From positions 131,556,809 to 131,620,808 of the forward strand of contig OZ023269.1 of assembly GCA_964006375.1 (NCBI GenBank): a stretch of DNA of 64,000 bases, written 5' to 3'. This document shows, one piece after another, positions 23,278 through 34,589 of the stretch. The notes beneath the pieces are model-generated. The model saw only the letters and a list, made by a program, of their open reading frames with translations, had not been told where the DNA came from and searched no databases. How positions within the stretch are numbered: the first letter of the stretch is position 1; each line of letters begins with the position of its first letter. Both the position numbers and the translations under genes were made by a program. This DNA is from Tillus elongatus. Its lineage: Eukaryota > Arthropoda > Insecta > Coleoptera > Cleridae.

Positions 23278-24855
23278 AGAAAGCTCCAACGGCAGCAAAC
23301 CCTTCTCGACTCTTGCTAAATCTATTGGGAATAATTTCTGCACGGGCATGTTCCCACCTCTTGTTTCAGGGGTTAAAATTGTTTCTACTGCCCTGGGCAA
23401 GGCTTCTTACAATAGAGGCATATTCCCTAGTAACTGGAAAACTGCTCGAGTACAACCTGTCCCCAAACAAGGATCCAAAGCGATTCCTAGCAACTACAGG
23501 CCTATTTCTCTTCTTTCAGTCGTCTCTAAAGTGATGGAAAAGTGTATAAACACCGAATTACTAAAATTTCTTGAAAAACACAGTCTAATCCACGACAGGC
23601 AGTATGGATACCGTCAGCGCAGATCAACTGCCGACCACCTTTCCCTTGTCACCCATTCTTAGAACAAGTCTATGGAACTACACGGTGAATCCCAGATTGT
23701 CGTTCTAGACATATCCAAAGCATTCGACCAGGTCCGGCACGCAGCGCTGCTTAATAAACTTCCGGCCTATGGCATACCACCAAAACTCTGTACCTGGACA
23801 GCAAATTTCCTCTCCAACCGGAGCAATTCCGTTGTCGTGGATGGCCATTCCTCTAAACTGTATCCAATTAATGCAGGAGTTCCTCAAGGTTCAGCGTTAG
23901 CCCCTACTTTGTTTCTTCTCCACATCAATGACCTCCTTTCTAGCACATCCAACCCAGTTCACAGTTACGTGGACGACAGTACCCTCCACTCAAATATACA
24001 ATATTCTAAACCTGTCTCTTTAGCCCAATTAGATGAGGATCGCAGACTCATGGAGGGTTCTATCTCCGTGGATCTCCAAAAAATATTAGACTGGGGAAGT
24101 AGAAATCTTGTACAATTCAACCCCACCAAATCTCAGTCTTGCTTTCTATCTCATAATAGATACACCAGCCCTAGACCCACCACAATGAACAACCAAGTTA
24201 TTCAAAGTAATAAGTCCTTTTCACTTGTTGGCATTTCTGTGGCTCGAAATCTCAATTGGCACCAACATGTCACATAAATTGCAGAAGCGGCTGCTAAGAA
24301 ATTAGGTTTCCTCTTCCAGGCTCGCAAATACTTTTTACCAGCTAATCTCTATACCTTATATACTTGACAAATAAGGCCAAACCTCGAATACTGCTCCCAC
24401 ATCTAGGGTGCCGCTTCTACACTCGCTATCCTGGAATCCATTCAGAAGAGAGCTATACGTCTCATCGGTGACCCTACCCTCACCCAAAGGCTGCCACCCC
24501 AACCCCACCGACGTGCCGTTGGTGACCTCTCTCTTTTATAGATATCTGCACGGGCACTGCTCAGAGGAGCTTTCTTCCATAGTTCCCCCACCGGCTGCCC
24601 CAAACAGATCGACCAGGGGAACAGAGCGAATGCCCCCTTTTACTGTCCAGGTCACCAGACATTGAACATCTTGTTATGCCCGCTCTTTTGTCCCGAGGAC
24701 TTCCAAGTTGTGGCACATGTTTATCCTTCTCCTCCGAACCTCCAAACCTTCAAGTCCAGGATTAACAAATTGCCTCTTTTCCCCTTGCGAGACCCACGGT
24801 ACGATAGTATGTAGGCTGTAAGCTCACGTGGTGTGTTGTTGAAATATAAAAAAAC
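23278..24855 (+). pseudogene. CR1/Jockey-group LINE, copy C (internal deletion)
   Basis: Begins in the linker before the RT (aagctccaacggcagcaaac). A deletion at about 23404 removes the segment equivalent to roughly 20107-20338 of copy B, joining the linker directly to the SYNRGIFPSNWKTARVQPV motif. Downstream it keeps DISKAFDQVRHAALLN and PINAGVPQGSALAPTLF, but the catalytic box reads SYVDDSTLHS (A to V, both Asp kept). Stops at 23660 and about 24275 break the frame. The C-terminus and 3' end follow to about 24855. Confidence 0.8.
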
Positions 24856-24859
24856 TAGT

Positions 24860-25968
24860 CTGTATACATGCAATTATTATAAAATAACAGAGTGCGTACT
24901 ATACAAGCCACTTTTGTATTTAATATTTTCATCCATCCCTCGCAATTATCCAGCAAGTGGGCTATGGCATGTTATCTTGAACAGCCTGTACAAATGTTTT
25001 TTCAGTTATTAGCCCCTCGCGTTTTAGATAATATAAGCTATTGTGAAACCAGAGGAGAGCTCTAGGTCGGTTTTTACTATTAAATAGTGCTATCTCTGTA
25101 TATTTCGAATGATTCTCCTTTCTGGAAATAAATTTTAGGCTAATCTTATTAATCAAAATTACCTGTTGGTTCATTAAAAGCATAACGTGATATTACGTAA
25201 TAAAATTTGTCCAAAAATAACCACGTCATCCATTTAGATTCCCAGGCAAATTAGTGCTAACCTGTTGCAAACGTGGGTTCTGGATAGAATTCCATTAAAT
25301 AACTCCATATAAAGTGGTTTGCTTATAAATGGAAACGCGTTAATTCTTTCCCCTGTTTTTTCATCACGTGTTTAATTATTTCGAGGTATGTACATCTGAA
25401 GCCCGGGAAAATGTTTTCTCTTCATTAATGTTAAGCTCTAACACATAATTAGCTTCGCTTTAGGCTGTTTTTACGTTTCAGAAATTCTGAGAGCTAAATT
25501 AGATAACGTAAATATGAAGCTCCACTCTGATAATATTGCAAACATTATTATCATAGTCTAAAGGCGTGTAATCGCAACTATGACTCTTTGTCTGTTCATT
25601 TCAGTTTTCGCACGTCATCAATTTGGCCGGGTTTTTCAGAAGCTTTACTGTTGGTGTGTCTTTTTCGTTCTTTTTTTTCCATGTATTTATCCAAATATTG
25701 TGGTTACATAGCTAATGTGGTATCTACCGATTCTGGCTGCATTTCCATCTCAACCGGCGGGTCTTCAGGCCCGCCTTCCTTTGCTTTCATGGCCTACCTA
25801 CCTAATACATTATTACGTTTCTTTGTCAGTACCAACTTAGTTTTATGACCAATAGTAATTCAACACTGTTGTGATTTTTTTTAAAATCTGACTACAAAAT
25901 ATCTACTATTCAAACTCCTTTTTAAGCAGCTAAAATTTAATTTATTCGCAGCAAAAAATATATCGAAA
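24860..25968. other. No gene recognised
   Basis: AT-rich. The open frame at 25588-25848 (+) has hydrophobic stretches but resembles nothing I know, and its first codon sits in ordinary AT-rich sequence. A short GC-rich inverted repeat (ggcgggtcttcaggcccgcc at 25757-25776) is visible. Confidence 0.4.
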
Positions 25969-25972
25969 CACG

Positions 25973-27492
25973 CAATTGTTCTCAAAAAATGCGCACCAGA
26001 ACTTGCTCCTGTCCTGACTAGTCTGTTTTAGGCATCTTACAATAAAGGCATATTCCCTAGTAACTGGAAAACTGCTCGAGTACAACCCGTCCCCAAGAAA
26101 GAATCCAAAGCGCTTCCTAGAAACTACATCCTATTTATCTCCTTTCAGTCGTCTCTAAAGTGATGGAAAAGTATATAAATACCGAATTACTAAAATTTCT
26201 TGAAAAAACAGTCTAATCCACGACAGGCAGTATGGATTCCGTCAGCGCAGATCAACTGCCGACCTCTTTTCCTTTGTCACCCATTCTTGGAACAAATCTA
26301 TGGATTTACACGGTGAATCTCAAATTGTCGCTCTAGACATCCAAAGCATTCGACCAGGTCTGGCACGCAGTGCTGCTTCACAAACCTCCAGCCTATGGCC
26401 TACCACCAAAACTCTGTACCTGGACAGCAAATTTCCTCGCCCACCGGAGCATTTCTGTTGTCGTGGATGGCCATTCCTCTAAACTGTATCCAATTAATGC
26501 AGGAGTTCCTCAAGGTTCAGCTTTAGCCCCTACCTTGTTTCTTCCCCACATCAATGACGTCCTCTCTAGCACATCCAACCCAGTGTACACTTACGCGGAC
26601 GACAGCACCCTCCACTCAAATAAACAATATTCTAAGCCTGTCTCTTTAGCCCAATTAAATGAGGATCGCAGACTCATAGAGGGTTCTGTCTCCGTGGATC
26701 TTCAAAAAATATTAGACTGGGGAAGTAGAAATCTTGTACAATTCAACCCCACCAAATCTCAGTCTCGCTTTCTATCTCATAATAGATATACCAGCCCTAG
26801 ACCGATCACAATGAACAACCAAGTTATTCAAAATAATGAGTTATTTTCACTTGCTGGCATTTTTGTGGCTCGAAATCTCAATTGGCACCAACATGTCACA
26901 TCAATTGCAGAAGCGGCTGCTAAGAAATTAGGTTTCCTCTTCCGGGCTCACAAATACTTTTCACCAGCTAATCTCTATACCTTATATACTTCACAAATAA
27001 GGCCAAACCTCCAATACTTCCCCCACATCTGAGGTGCCGCGGTCGCTTCTACACTCGCTTTCCTGGACTTAATTCAGAAGAGAGCTATACGTCTCATCGG
27101 TTACCCTACCCTCACCCCAATGCTGCCATCCCTTGCTCACCGGCGTGCCGTTGGTGCCCCCCCCCCCTCTTTCTCATAGATATCTGCATGGGCACTGCTC
27201 AGAGGAGCTTTCTTCCATAGTTCCTCCACCTGCTGCTCCAACAGATCTACCAGGGGAGCAGAGCCAACGCATCCTTTTACTGTCCAGGTCACCAGACATA
27301 GAACATCTTGTTATGCCCGCACTTTTGTCCCGATGACTTCCAAGTGGTGGAATTCCTTGCCGGCACATGTTTTTCATTCTCCTCCGAACATCCAAACCTT
27401 CAAGTCCAGAATTAACAAGTTGCCTCTTTTCTCCTTGTCGATACCCACGGTACGATAGCATTTAGGCTGTACGCCCTCGTGGTATGTTGTTG

Positions 27493-27494
<2 letters not shown>
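25973..27494 (+). pseudogene. CR1/Jockey-group LINE, copy D
   Basis: 5'-truncated in the RT (caattgttctcaaaaaatgc matches 20275 of copy B). It has a 220-codon open stretch at 26370-27032 with PINAGVPQGSALAPTLF, TYADDSTLHS and the post-RT segment AEAAAKKLGFLFRAHKYFSP. Upstream, single-base changes shift the frame (a base loss near 26341 in the DISKAFDQ motif). The conserved C-terminus follows at 27180-27470. The 3' end runs straight into (TA)n instead of the TAA-type tail of copy B, so the tail sequence varies between copies. Confidence 0.8.

Positions 27495-27532
<38 letters not shown>
27494..27532. repeat. (TA)n tail of LINE copy D
   Basis: About 39 bp of alternating AT placed exactly at the LINE 3' terminus, consistent with a microsatellite-type tail extended by slippage. 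Confidence 0.85.
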
Positions 27533-27539
<7 letters not shown>

Positions 27540-28330
27540 AAACGCACTATAGCAGCTCTGTGCCGAATCAGCTTCAAAAATGTCAAGTATCAGACGAGTG
27601 AAATTGAACAGTGTAAAAGAATTAACGTATATTTATCTCTGATGTATCATTTTCATGTTTGATGATTACGAATCTATAACCTTCTGTCCGTAAGGTGCAG
27701 TGTTTTTACCCTGCTAAAATAAGATATAATTTCAATAATTGTGTTTCTACTTAAAGTATACAACATAGAAAGCCTTTGAGTCTTATTTTAAATTAACTCT
27801 TATTATCTTACCTTTGAGTTCTATCAATTATATCATCTTTGTAGAGTAACTATATCTCGTTTAATGTATTTGTTCATTTAACTTGTTCCGCACAGATGCA
27901 TCTTATAATATGAGAAATAAATTATAGGCAATAGTACAATAAAATTTAAAATAATAATAGACATATACTGAACAAGACCTTGAAGTATGAATCATTGAAT
28001 TAATTAACAATTAACAATATAAGAATTGAAACTTGAAGTCACCATTGCAGAAAAGCAAATGCTTTAAATTGAATCTTTCAGGAAGCGTCAAATGCTTGAA
28101 AGCACACTAATCTAATAACAATAAGGAAGATGGTAATTAATAATTTTAAACATTAAGTAAGCATTTGATAATTATTGTAAATTTTTTGTCCGGTATTGAT
28201 TTTGCTGTTAGGATACTTTCAACGAAAGGAAAATTAAAATGTGCTAAAATACGCGAAAATGTAAACATGCGTAACAAAAGACATGGGACGAGGAGTGTAA
28301 AGTGTAATAGTGTCGATGCCGATAGTCCAT
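27540..28330. other. AT-rich stretch, nothing recognised
   Basis: No open frame or repeat of note before the minisatellite. Confidence 0.4.
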
Positions 28331-28334
28331 AGTA

Positions 28335-29428
28335 CTTGTTTCTTCACTAACCTGTTTACCTATACGTACCTTCTGTTCACTAACCTGTTTACCTATAGGT
28401 ACCGTCTCCTCACTAACTTGTTTACCTATAGGTACCGTCACCTCACTAACCTGTTTACCTATGGGTATCGTCTCCTCACTAACCTGTGTACCAAAGGTAC
28501 GGTCCCTCACTAACCTGTTTACCTACGGGTACCGTCTGCACACTAACCTGTCCACCTACGGGTACCGTCTCCACACTAACCTATTTACCTATCGGTACCG
28601 TCTCCTCACTAACCTGTTTACCTATAGGTACCGCCTTCTCACTAACCTGTTTACCTATGGGTACCGTCTCCTCACTAATCTGTGTACTAAAGGTACGGTC
28701 CCTCACTAACCTGTTTACCTACGGGTACCGTCTGCACACTAACCTGTTTATTACCTACGGGTAGCGTTTCCACACTAGCCTGTTTACCTATCGGTACCGT
28801 CTCCTCACTAACCTGTTTACCTATAGGTACCGCCTTATCACTAACCTGTTTACCTATTTGTACCGTCTCCTCACTAATGTGTGTACTAAAGGTACGGTCC
28901 CTCACTAACCTGTTTACCTACGGGTACCGTCTGCACACTAACCTGTTTATTACCTACGGGTACCATCTCCACACTAACCTGTTTACCTATCGGTACCGTC
29001 TCCTTACTAACCTGTTTACCTATAGGTACCGCCTTATCACTAACCTGTTTACCTATTTGTACCGTCTCCTCACTAATCTGTGTACTAAAGGTACGGTCCC
29101 TCACTAACCTGTTTACCTACGGGTACCGTCTGCACACTAACCTGTTTATTACCTACGGGTACCGTCTCCACACTAACCTGTTTACCTATCGGTACCGTCT
29201 CCTCACTAACCTGTTTACCTATAGGTACCGCCTTATCACTAACCTGTTTACCTATTTGTACCGTCTCCTCACTAATCTGTGTACTAAAGGTACGGTCCCT
29301 CACTAACCTGTTTACCTACGGGTACCGTCTGCACACTAACCTGTTTATTACCTACGGGTACCGTCTCCACACTAACCTGTTTACCTATTGGTACCGTCTC
29401 CTCACTAACCTGTTTACCTATAGGTACT
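28335..29428. repeat. 33-bp minisatellite with a 199-bp hexameric higher-order repeat
   Basis: About 33 units built on cactaacctgtttaccta followed by a variable ggtaccgtct-type end. From about 28490 the units are ordered: six variants of 33, 36, 33, 33, 33 and 31 bp (one has an extra tta, one reads cactaatctgtgtactaaag) repeat as a 199-bp block. Equivalent points recur at 28687, 28886, 29085 and 29284. The first ~150 bp are unordered monomers. On the minus strand it can be read as an 11-residue peptide repeat (GKQVSEETVPI), but 199 is not a multiple of 3, so the frame changes each block; I regard coding as unlikely. Confidence 0.95.
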
Positions 29429-29429
29429 A

Positions 29430-30430
29430 CGGCGGTAAGAGCCGTGAGGGGTGAAGTGTGGGCGTACCGCGGAAGTGAACGAGACTGGAAGAGGAAAGAG
29501 GTGACACAGCTCGCCAGCAGTGTTAATAATTGCGATTTGTAAGATTGAAACAGAAATATTGAGTAAATCATTGTAGAAGTTGTTTTGTTTAAGAGCGTGT
29601 ATAATTTATTTGCTTTATGTAAATAAATCATAGGCTCTAATTTTTTTGTTGAATTTTGGCCTACACCAATCACATAGTTATTTTAAAGACGTCACCTGTC
29701 ATTTTTCTTTTATTAATTTTTTAAAGAACTTTTTGATCAGAACACCACAGACAATTTTTATTTATAGTTGTTATGACTGCGTATAAATAATTTTTCTCTT
29801 GTTTGATGAAATCGGTTACAGAGTTAAAAACAAATACTTGTGAAGCCAGAAAAGTGGTCTCTACCTTTGTATAAAAAAAATATTTCATTGATTTTATGTT
29901 CCAATTATATTTAAGAGCCCCAGCAACATGATACAAAAAATATATATTTAAAATTCAGGCAATATTAAGAGCATCTTAACTAAAAGTATGTTTAAGATCA
30001 AAAACAAACAGAAGGCCTCATTATATATTCCATTTTTTGCTTTTCCTATTAAAATCCCTGTCTGTTTTTTATTTGAAAAATGATAAAAACAGGGTAGAAC
30101 AATAATACACATCCATCACATTATATTTGCTATAGAAACCGATACCTGTTTGTATAATATCACTGATAACAAGGGAAATCGAAGATACAAAAGGGAATTT
30201 ATAATTGTCACGTTTGATGTTTGAAAATGCCTACTACAGTTTTTTTTAACGGAACCTTCAGGCCTCAGTAGACAAAAACAAATTGTATATTTCCCATACT
30301 GTAAAAACACAGCGTTATTTTAAAACAGATGTACATAATGCTATTTTCCAGCATTCGTTCGCCTTAACATAAAACGAAACGCTCGTTGACGCGTTATTTG
30401 CAAGTCGCGTACAATGCGGGGTACAATATT
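29430..30430. other. No gene recognised
   Basis: A short GC-richer piece (29428-29520) follows the minisatellite; beyond it the sequence is AT-rich with minor frames (29721-29936 -, 30116-30310 -) that resemble nothing I know. Confidence 0.4.
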
Positions 30431-30431
30431 A

Positions 30432-30485
30432 AATGCTTTCGATTCACCAACGAAGTTAGGGTCATCAGAGGATGAAAAATTCTAA
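30432..30485 (-). other. Degenerate relative of the hammerhead-like palindromic elements
   Basis: The minus strand reads ctCTGATGA, then a short hairpin around ttc, then GAATCGAAAG. It resembles the core seen at 32302-32342 and 43475-43515, but the expected GAAA is GAAT and no partner arm is visible. Probably an old fragment. Confidence 0.35.
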
Positions 30486-30889
30486 ACTACTTACACCCAA
30501 ACATCACATTTTATACTGAGCCTTAGGTAAAGACCGCTACCGAGAGGGAGACAAAATCGCATGCAAATTTTCTGTGTATTGCATTTTAATTGCCGGACGA
30601 GGTTTTTGAACTTCCGTTATAACTTTACCTGTCAAGTTTCTGAATATTTATCTATATTAAATACAGAGTGCAACAAAGGACTATAAATTAGTGACGACGC
30701 TCGGACTAAGGAACTTTTGTTTTTATTCTGTGTACCGTTAATTCGGTACGTTCTTCGATAGCTTTAATTGATTACGTTTAATTGAACGATTGCATGTATA
30801 TCAGGGGTTAGGTGGTAAAGAAAACATTAACGTGGGTTAATTAAATGAACTGATTGCACACAGACAATAATTTAATAGAAGCGATGTAA

Positions 30890-31200
30890 TACAAACAAAA
30901 TACCTTTCTTGTCTGGGACGTCGTTGATGGGTCGAACGAGGAACAGCATCGATGTGCTTCGGGAACAGCCCTTCTTCATAAAGTAAATAACTAGTTTAAC
31001 AGACAGAGAATAGGGAGCAGCCTCATTTTCTGGTACACGCAGTTTGTAGCACTCAAATGGGAACGAGGGGCACCCTCGCTCTATGGTCCGCGTGGTTTCC
31101 AACACTTTTACAATGAACGAGGAGCAGCCTCGTTCTGTGATCCACGTGGCTGCTACGGGCGTTGTTTGCCCAATGCCCAGGGGACAACGAGGGAGTCGAA
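30890..31200. repeat. Diverged short repeats with GAGG/CCTC hairpins
   Basis: Several imperfect units of about 50-65 bp share a small inverted repeat of the form acgaggagcagcctcgt (best at 31114-31130; others near 31012, 31065 and 30968) followed by a cacgtgg-like motif. A 115-codon minus frame runs across it, but the repetition explains it and no domain is recognisable. Confidence 0.45.
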
Positions 31201-31269
31201 CCGATTGAGTGAACTGCACTATAGCACGATCATCGATGAAATGGGACCATTGCAGAGTTCTTGACCCCG

Positions 31270-31620
31270 GTTCTCGGCGTCAAGAAGGGGTAGGCGGCCT
31301 GTCTAACCAATCAGACAGCCGTTCGTAAACATTCTCACGGCTCTGGTTTGCGCGAAAAGGTAAATCTCCAGGGTGACATCTCCGGGTTGACCAACATTGC
31401 TTGACGTGCTCAAGGTGACCAACTCTATTTTGGTGTCCACAGTCGGCACATGCGTGTGGCAAAAATGGGGTCGAAAATAACGACGGAACATATTGCCTTA
31501 GAAATATAAATACTCTCGTACGCATATAGCTTCGCTGGTTGTCTAACATTTATGATAAGTTTCAGATTTTCTTTACCTATGTGGTGGTTATGATCCCAAA
31601 TATGTTGTGTCACGCATGAC
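31270..31620 (-). pseudogene. Possible GIY-YIG/Penelope-like C-terminal fragment
   Basis: The minus frame from 31613 reads HIWDHNHHIGKENLKLI, then NVRQPAKLYAYESIYISK. The spacing of the HxxxxxH and late acidic ESIYI motifs resembles the C-terminal half of Penelope-like GIY-YIG endonucleases (compare IKPLNFCNDKRKLDFFEALE at 16200-16580). The GIY-YIG start itself is not seen. Could be unrelated. Confidence 0.3.
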
Positions 31621-31789
31621 TTGTCTACACCACCGTATCACAGCTGTGCCAGAAGTTCGGGAAAGATAAAATAGAGAGAAAAAATTGTTTGTCTACCTTT
31701 TGAATCGCATATCACAAGGGGTCTCAATCGCCGCATTTTGTCTAAGCGCGCACATGGGCTTGCAGAAATATTGTTCGTAAGTTTATATC

Positions 31790-31955
31790 GATTTGTTAAC
31801 ATCAAGCTCAATTAAAATCAAGTAGATTGATATCAAGTCAAGTAGTAAATATCTGAAATCAAGCCGAGTCAATTATGTGATTTGTCATAAGCTTGATTTT
31901 CAAGTCAAGTCAATTAATTTGTTAAAATATCAAGCTACTTGACTTGATGAATCCC
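31790..31955. repeat. AT-rich repeat with multiple caagtcaag motifs
   Basis: Direct and inverted occurrences of tcaagtcaagta (around 31833, 31899 and, inverted, 31938) suggest a degenerate MITE-like inverted repeat. I could not define both ends. Confidence 0.35.
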
Positions 31956-32143
31956 TATATGTAATAGCCTGTATAAGTATTTCTCTTACTTATACACGTT
32001 ATTAAGCTAAACCGTCCCAGTTAGAGGGGTAAACGTAAAAAAAACTCAAAAACGAAATCTTAAATATAGTGGTTTAATTATTCGTAGTAATATAGGTTTC
32101 GATGCAAAAGTGTCGGTATATCATCGTAAATATCAGTAGTAGA

Positions 32144-32387
32144 CTATGTGAAAACTGGAACCTGTGATGAGCACTAATAAGTACACTTGGAGAACCCAAA
32201 TCACCATAACACATATATCAGGGACCTTAGGATCGTTTTGTTGACCATGTCAACGTCTTCAGAGGAAGAAACACTCTTCAGAATTCTGAAGAATTTTTGT
32301 TCCTCTGAAGACGTTGACATGGTCAACGAAACGATCGTAAGGTCCCTGAAATATGTGTTGTGATGATTTGGGTTCTCCAAGTGTACT
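32144..32387 (+). mobile_element. Palindromic hammerhead-like element, copy 1, with 13-bp TSD
   Basis: A 244-bp insert flanked by a perfect direct repeat, tatcagtagtaga (32131-32143 and 32388-32400). It has a short unique end (ctatgtgaaaactggaacct at its start) and two long inverted arms meeting near 32285; the arms begin taagtacacttggagaaccc and end gggttctccaagtgtactt. Copies 2-4 share this design. The 12-13-bp duplications fit target-primed reverse transcription better than a cut-and-paste DNA transposon. It encodes no protein. Confidence 0.8.
32302..32342 (+). ncRNA. Hammerhead-ribozyme-like motif (right arm, copy 1)
   Basis: Order of parts: cct (stem I strand), CTGAAGA (32305-32311, fits the CUGANGA core), one extra base C (32312), stem II gttgac/gtcaac with loop atg (32313-32327), GAAA (32328-32331), a minimal stem III within acgatcgt (32331-32338), A at the cleavage position (32339), then agg (32340-32342), which pairs with cct. 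All core parts are in the right order; the extra base between CUGANGA and stem II is unorthodox. The matching motif in the left arm (minus strand) has AAAA in place of GAAA. Confidence 0.5.
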
Positions 32388-32899
32388 TATCAGTAGTAGA
32401 GGTTTCGCACCTATTCAGGGCCCACTTAACCAGTTTTCCCTGTATTACATTACTGAAACTACTTTAAAAGCCCAAATGTTTCGGAAACAGTTGATTTAAG
32501 CGCCGTTCAACAGGTAGATACACATATCTTTTTTGTTCGGAAAATACCATTTTCTAGTAAAAACTTTCCTAGCGACCCAAAAAAAAAGTGAGTATTCTAA
32601 GGGCACGCAAGTACTCTATCGTCGAGAACCAAATTGGTAATTAATTATTTGCACAACAATAAAAAACTCATCTGTACCAATTTTTAAGACGTGTCAATGA
32701 CTTTGCTAGATATCCAGAAAAATCGAAATTCAAGTTCTCACTTAAAATAGCATATATTTCTTTCAATTTTAGTGAATTTTCGTAGAAAAATTTCACTAAT
32801 GGGGAGATCCCGACTTTTGAATTTTGAAAAAATTTTTGCAAATGAGCGCGAACTAGGACCCCTAGAACCCATATCCGGGGTCAGTTTCAATTTTTATAT

Positions 32900-33027
<128 letters not shown>

Positions 33028-33039
33028 CACACCGATAAC

Positions 33040-33740
33040 TCAAAAAATAATGGGCCGATTTTAATAACATTTCGCACGTACCTTTCTTTTGTAAATGGCT
33101 TGGATAAGTTCGTTAGTCAGGAAAATCGGACGAGGTTTTCCGGGAAAATTTTGAGTTTTCATTCGAAAAAAATTCTTATCTCAAAAAATAATGGGCCGAT
33201 TTTAATAAAATCTGGCATGTACCTTCCTTTTGTAAGTGGCTTTGACAAATTTGTTAGTCAAAAAAATCGGACGAGGTTTTCCGGGAAAATCTTGAGTTTT
33301 CATTCTAAAAAATTTTTTTTCTCAGAGAATAATAGGCCGATTTTGATAAAATTTGGCATATACCTTCCTTTTGTAAATGGCTTTAACAAGTTTGTTAGTC
33401 AAGAAAATCGGACGAGGTTTTCCGGGAAAATTTTGAGTTTTCATTCTAAAAAAAAAATTTTCTCAGAATAATAAGCCGATTTTGATAAAATTTGGCACAT
33501 ACCTTCCTTTTGTAAATGGCTTTAACAAGTTTGTTAGTCAGGAAAATCGGACGAGGTTTTTCGGGAAAATTTTGAGTTTTCATTCTAAAAAAAATTTTAT
33601 CTCAGAGAATAATAGGCCGATTTTGATAAAATTTGGCATACACCTTCCTTTTATAAATGGCTTAGATAAGTTCGTTAATCAGAAAAATCGGTCGAGGTTT
33701 TCCGGGAAAATTTTCAGTTTTTATTTGAAAAAAATTTTTT
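33040..33740 (+). repeat. Five ~140-bp tandem repeats inside the HINE-like element
   Basis: Units begin near 33050, 33190, 33331, 33470 and 33611, each with a ggccgattttgataaaat-type start, ccttccttttgtaaatggct and tcggacgaggttttccggga. Other copies of the element have a single unit, so this copy expanded locally. The open frames across it (33022-33471 and 33482-33784) are repeated translations of the unit, not genes. Confidence 0.9.
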
Positions 33741-34589
33741 TCTTAAAAAATAAAAAATCTATGATAACCAAATTTGGTAGGTAGGTTTACGATATAAAAA
33801 GTAAACTATACACCAAAATTTAGATTTCTATGTTACAAGAAAAAAAAGTTATAATAAAATATGTTGTGCCAGATCATTTCTATGAAAATTCACTACCATA
33901 ACGCACTTGCTGCGTCCAGGCTTTTGATTTTCGGACTGAGGTTAGTTTGGCTAAAACATAATCTACTGCTGCTCTGTGTACTCTTACTTTCAGACCAGTC
34001 TGTAAAGGTGTATCTAGCCAGAAAACATAATACAAGTGAAAGCAGTGGATACGAAAAATATACCCGTATTTAATTATCAAGAAATTTAAATATTTTCCAT
34101 TTATTTTATTTGGTAACTAATTTTTACGTTTTGTTTTAAAATGGCACACCTGTATAAAACTGTGGCTACCGACATAATCATAGGCAATAAATAATATCAC
34201 CTACCAACTGCTATTGGTTTGTTCTTTGATAAATAACACGTCTGATCAATTGGTTTGAATTTGAGTACTTTCATATGTTTTTATGACAGCTAATTATATA
34301 TCTAGTAAATAAGCAGGCAATAAAGAAAATTCGATATGTTATTTGAAGGGAGAACGTGTATACTTTCTCTTCTAATTGACATGTCATGAGTTCATTCAAA
34401 GATAGTTATCTGTTCTGTGACTATATGATATTAAACGTGAACTTTACCGTTTCTATTTGTTGCATATTAAACATATCCTAACGCAGACAGTCCGGGCATA
34501 ACCACAGTCTAAGACGATGTATCCAACAAGTTATTTTTATTTCGTTGTTGCTTGCGTACTTTATTGTGTCATATCAGGATTAGAGGCGT

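Noticed and set aside
28335..29428. Possible CRISPR-like array of regular repeats
   Set aside because: Units are contiguous with no unique spacers, the context is clearly eukaryotic, and the variants form a higher-order tandem repeat.
28687..29673. Minus-strand repeated protein (GKQVSEETVPI repeats)
   Set aside because: The 199-bp block is not a multiple of three, each block repeats the same start and stop, and no flanking exon or domain supports coding.
31799..31955. Complete MITE bounded by caagtcaag repeats
   Set aside because: Only one convincing end is visible and no target duplication was found; reported only as a repeat.
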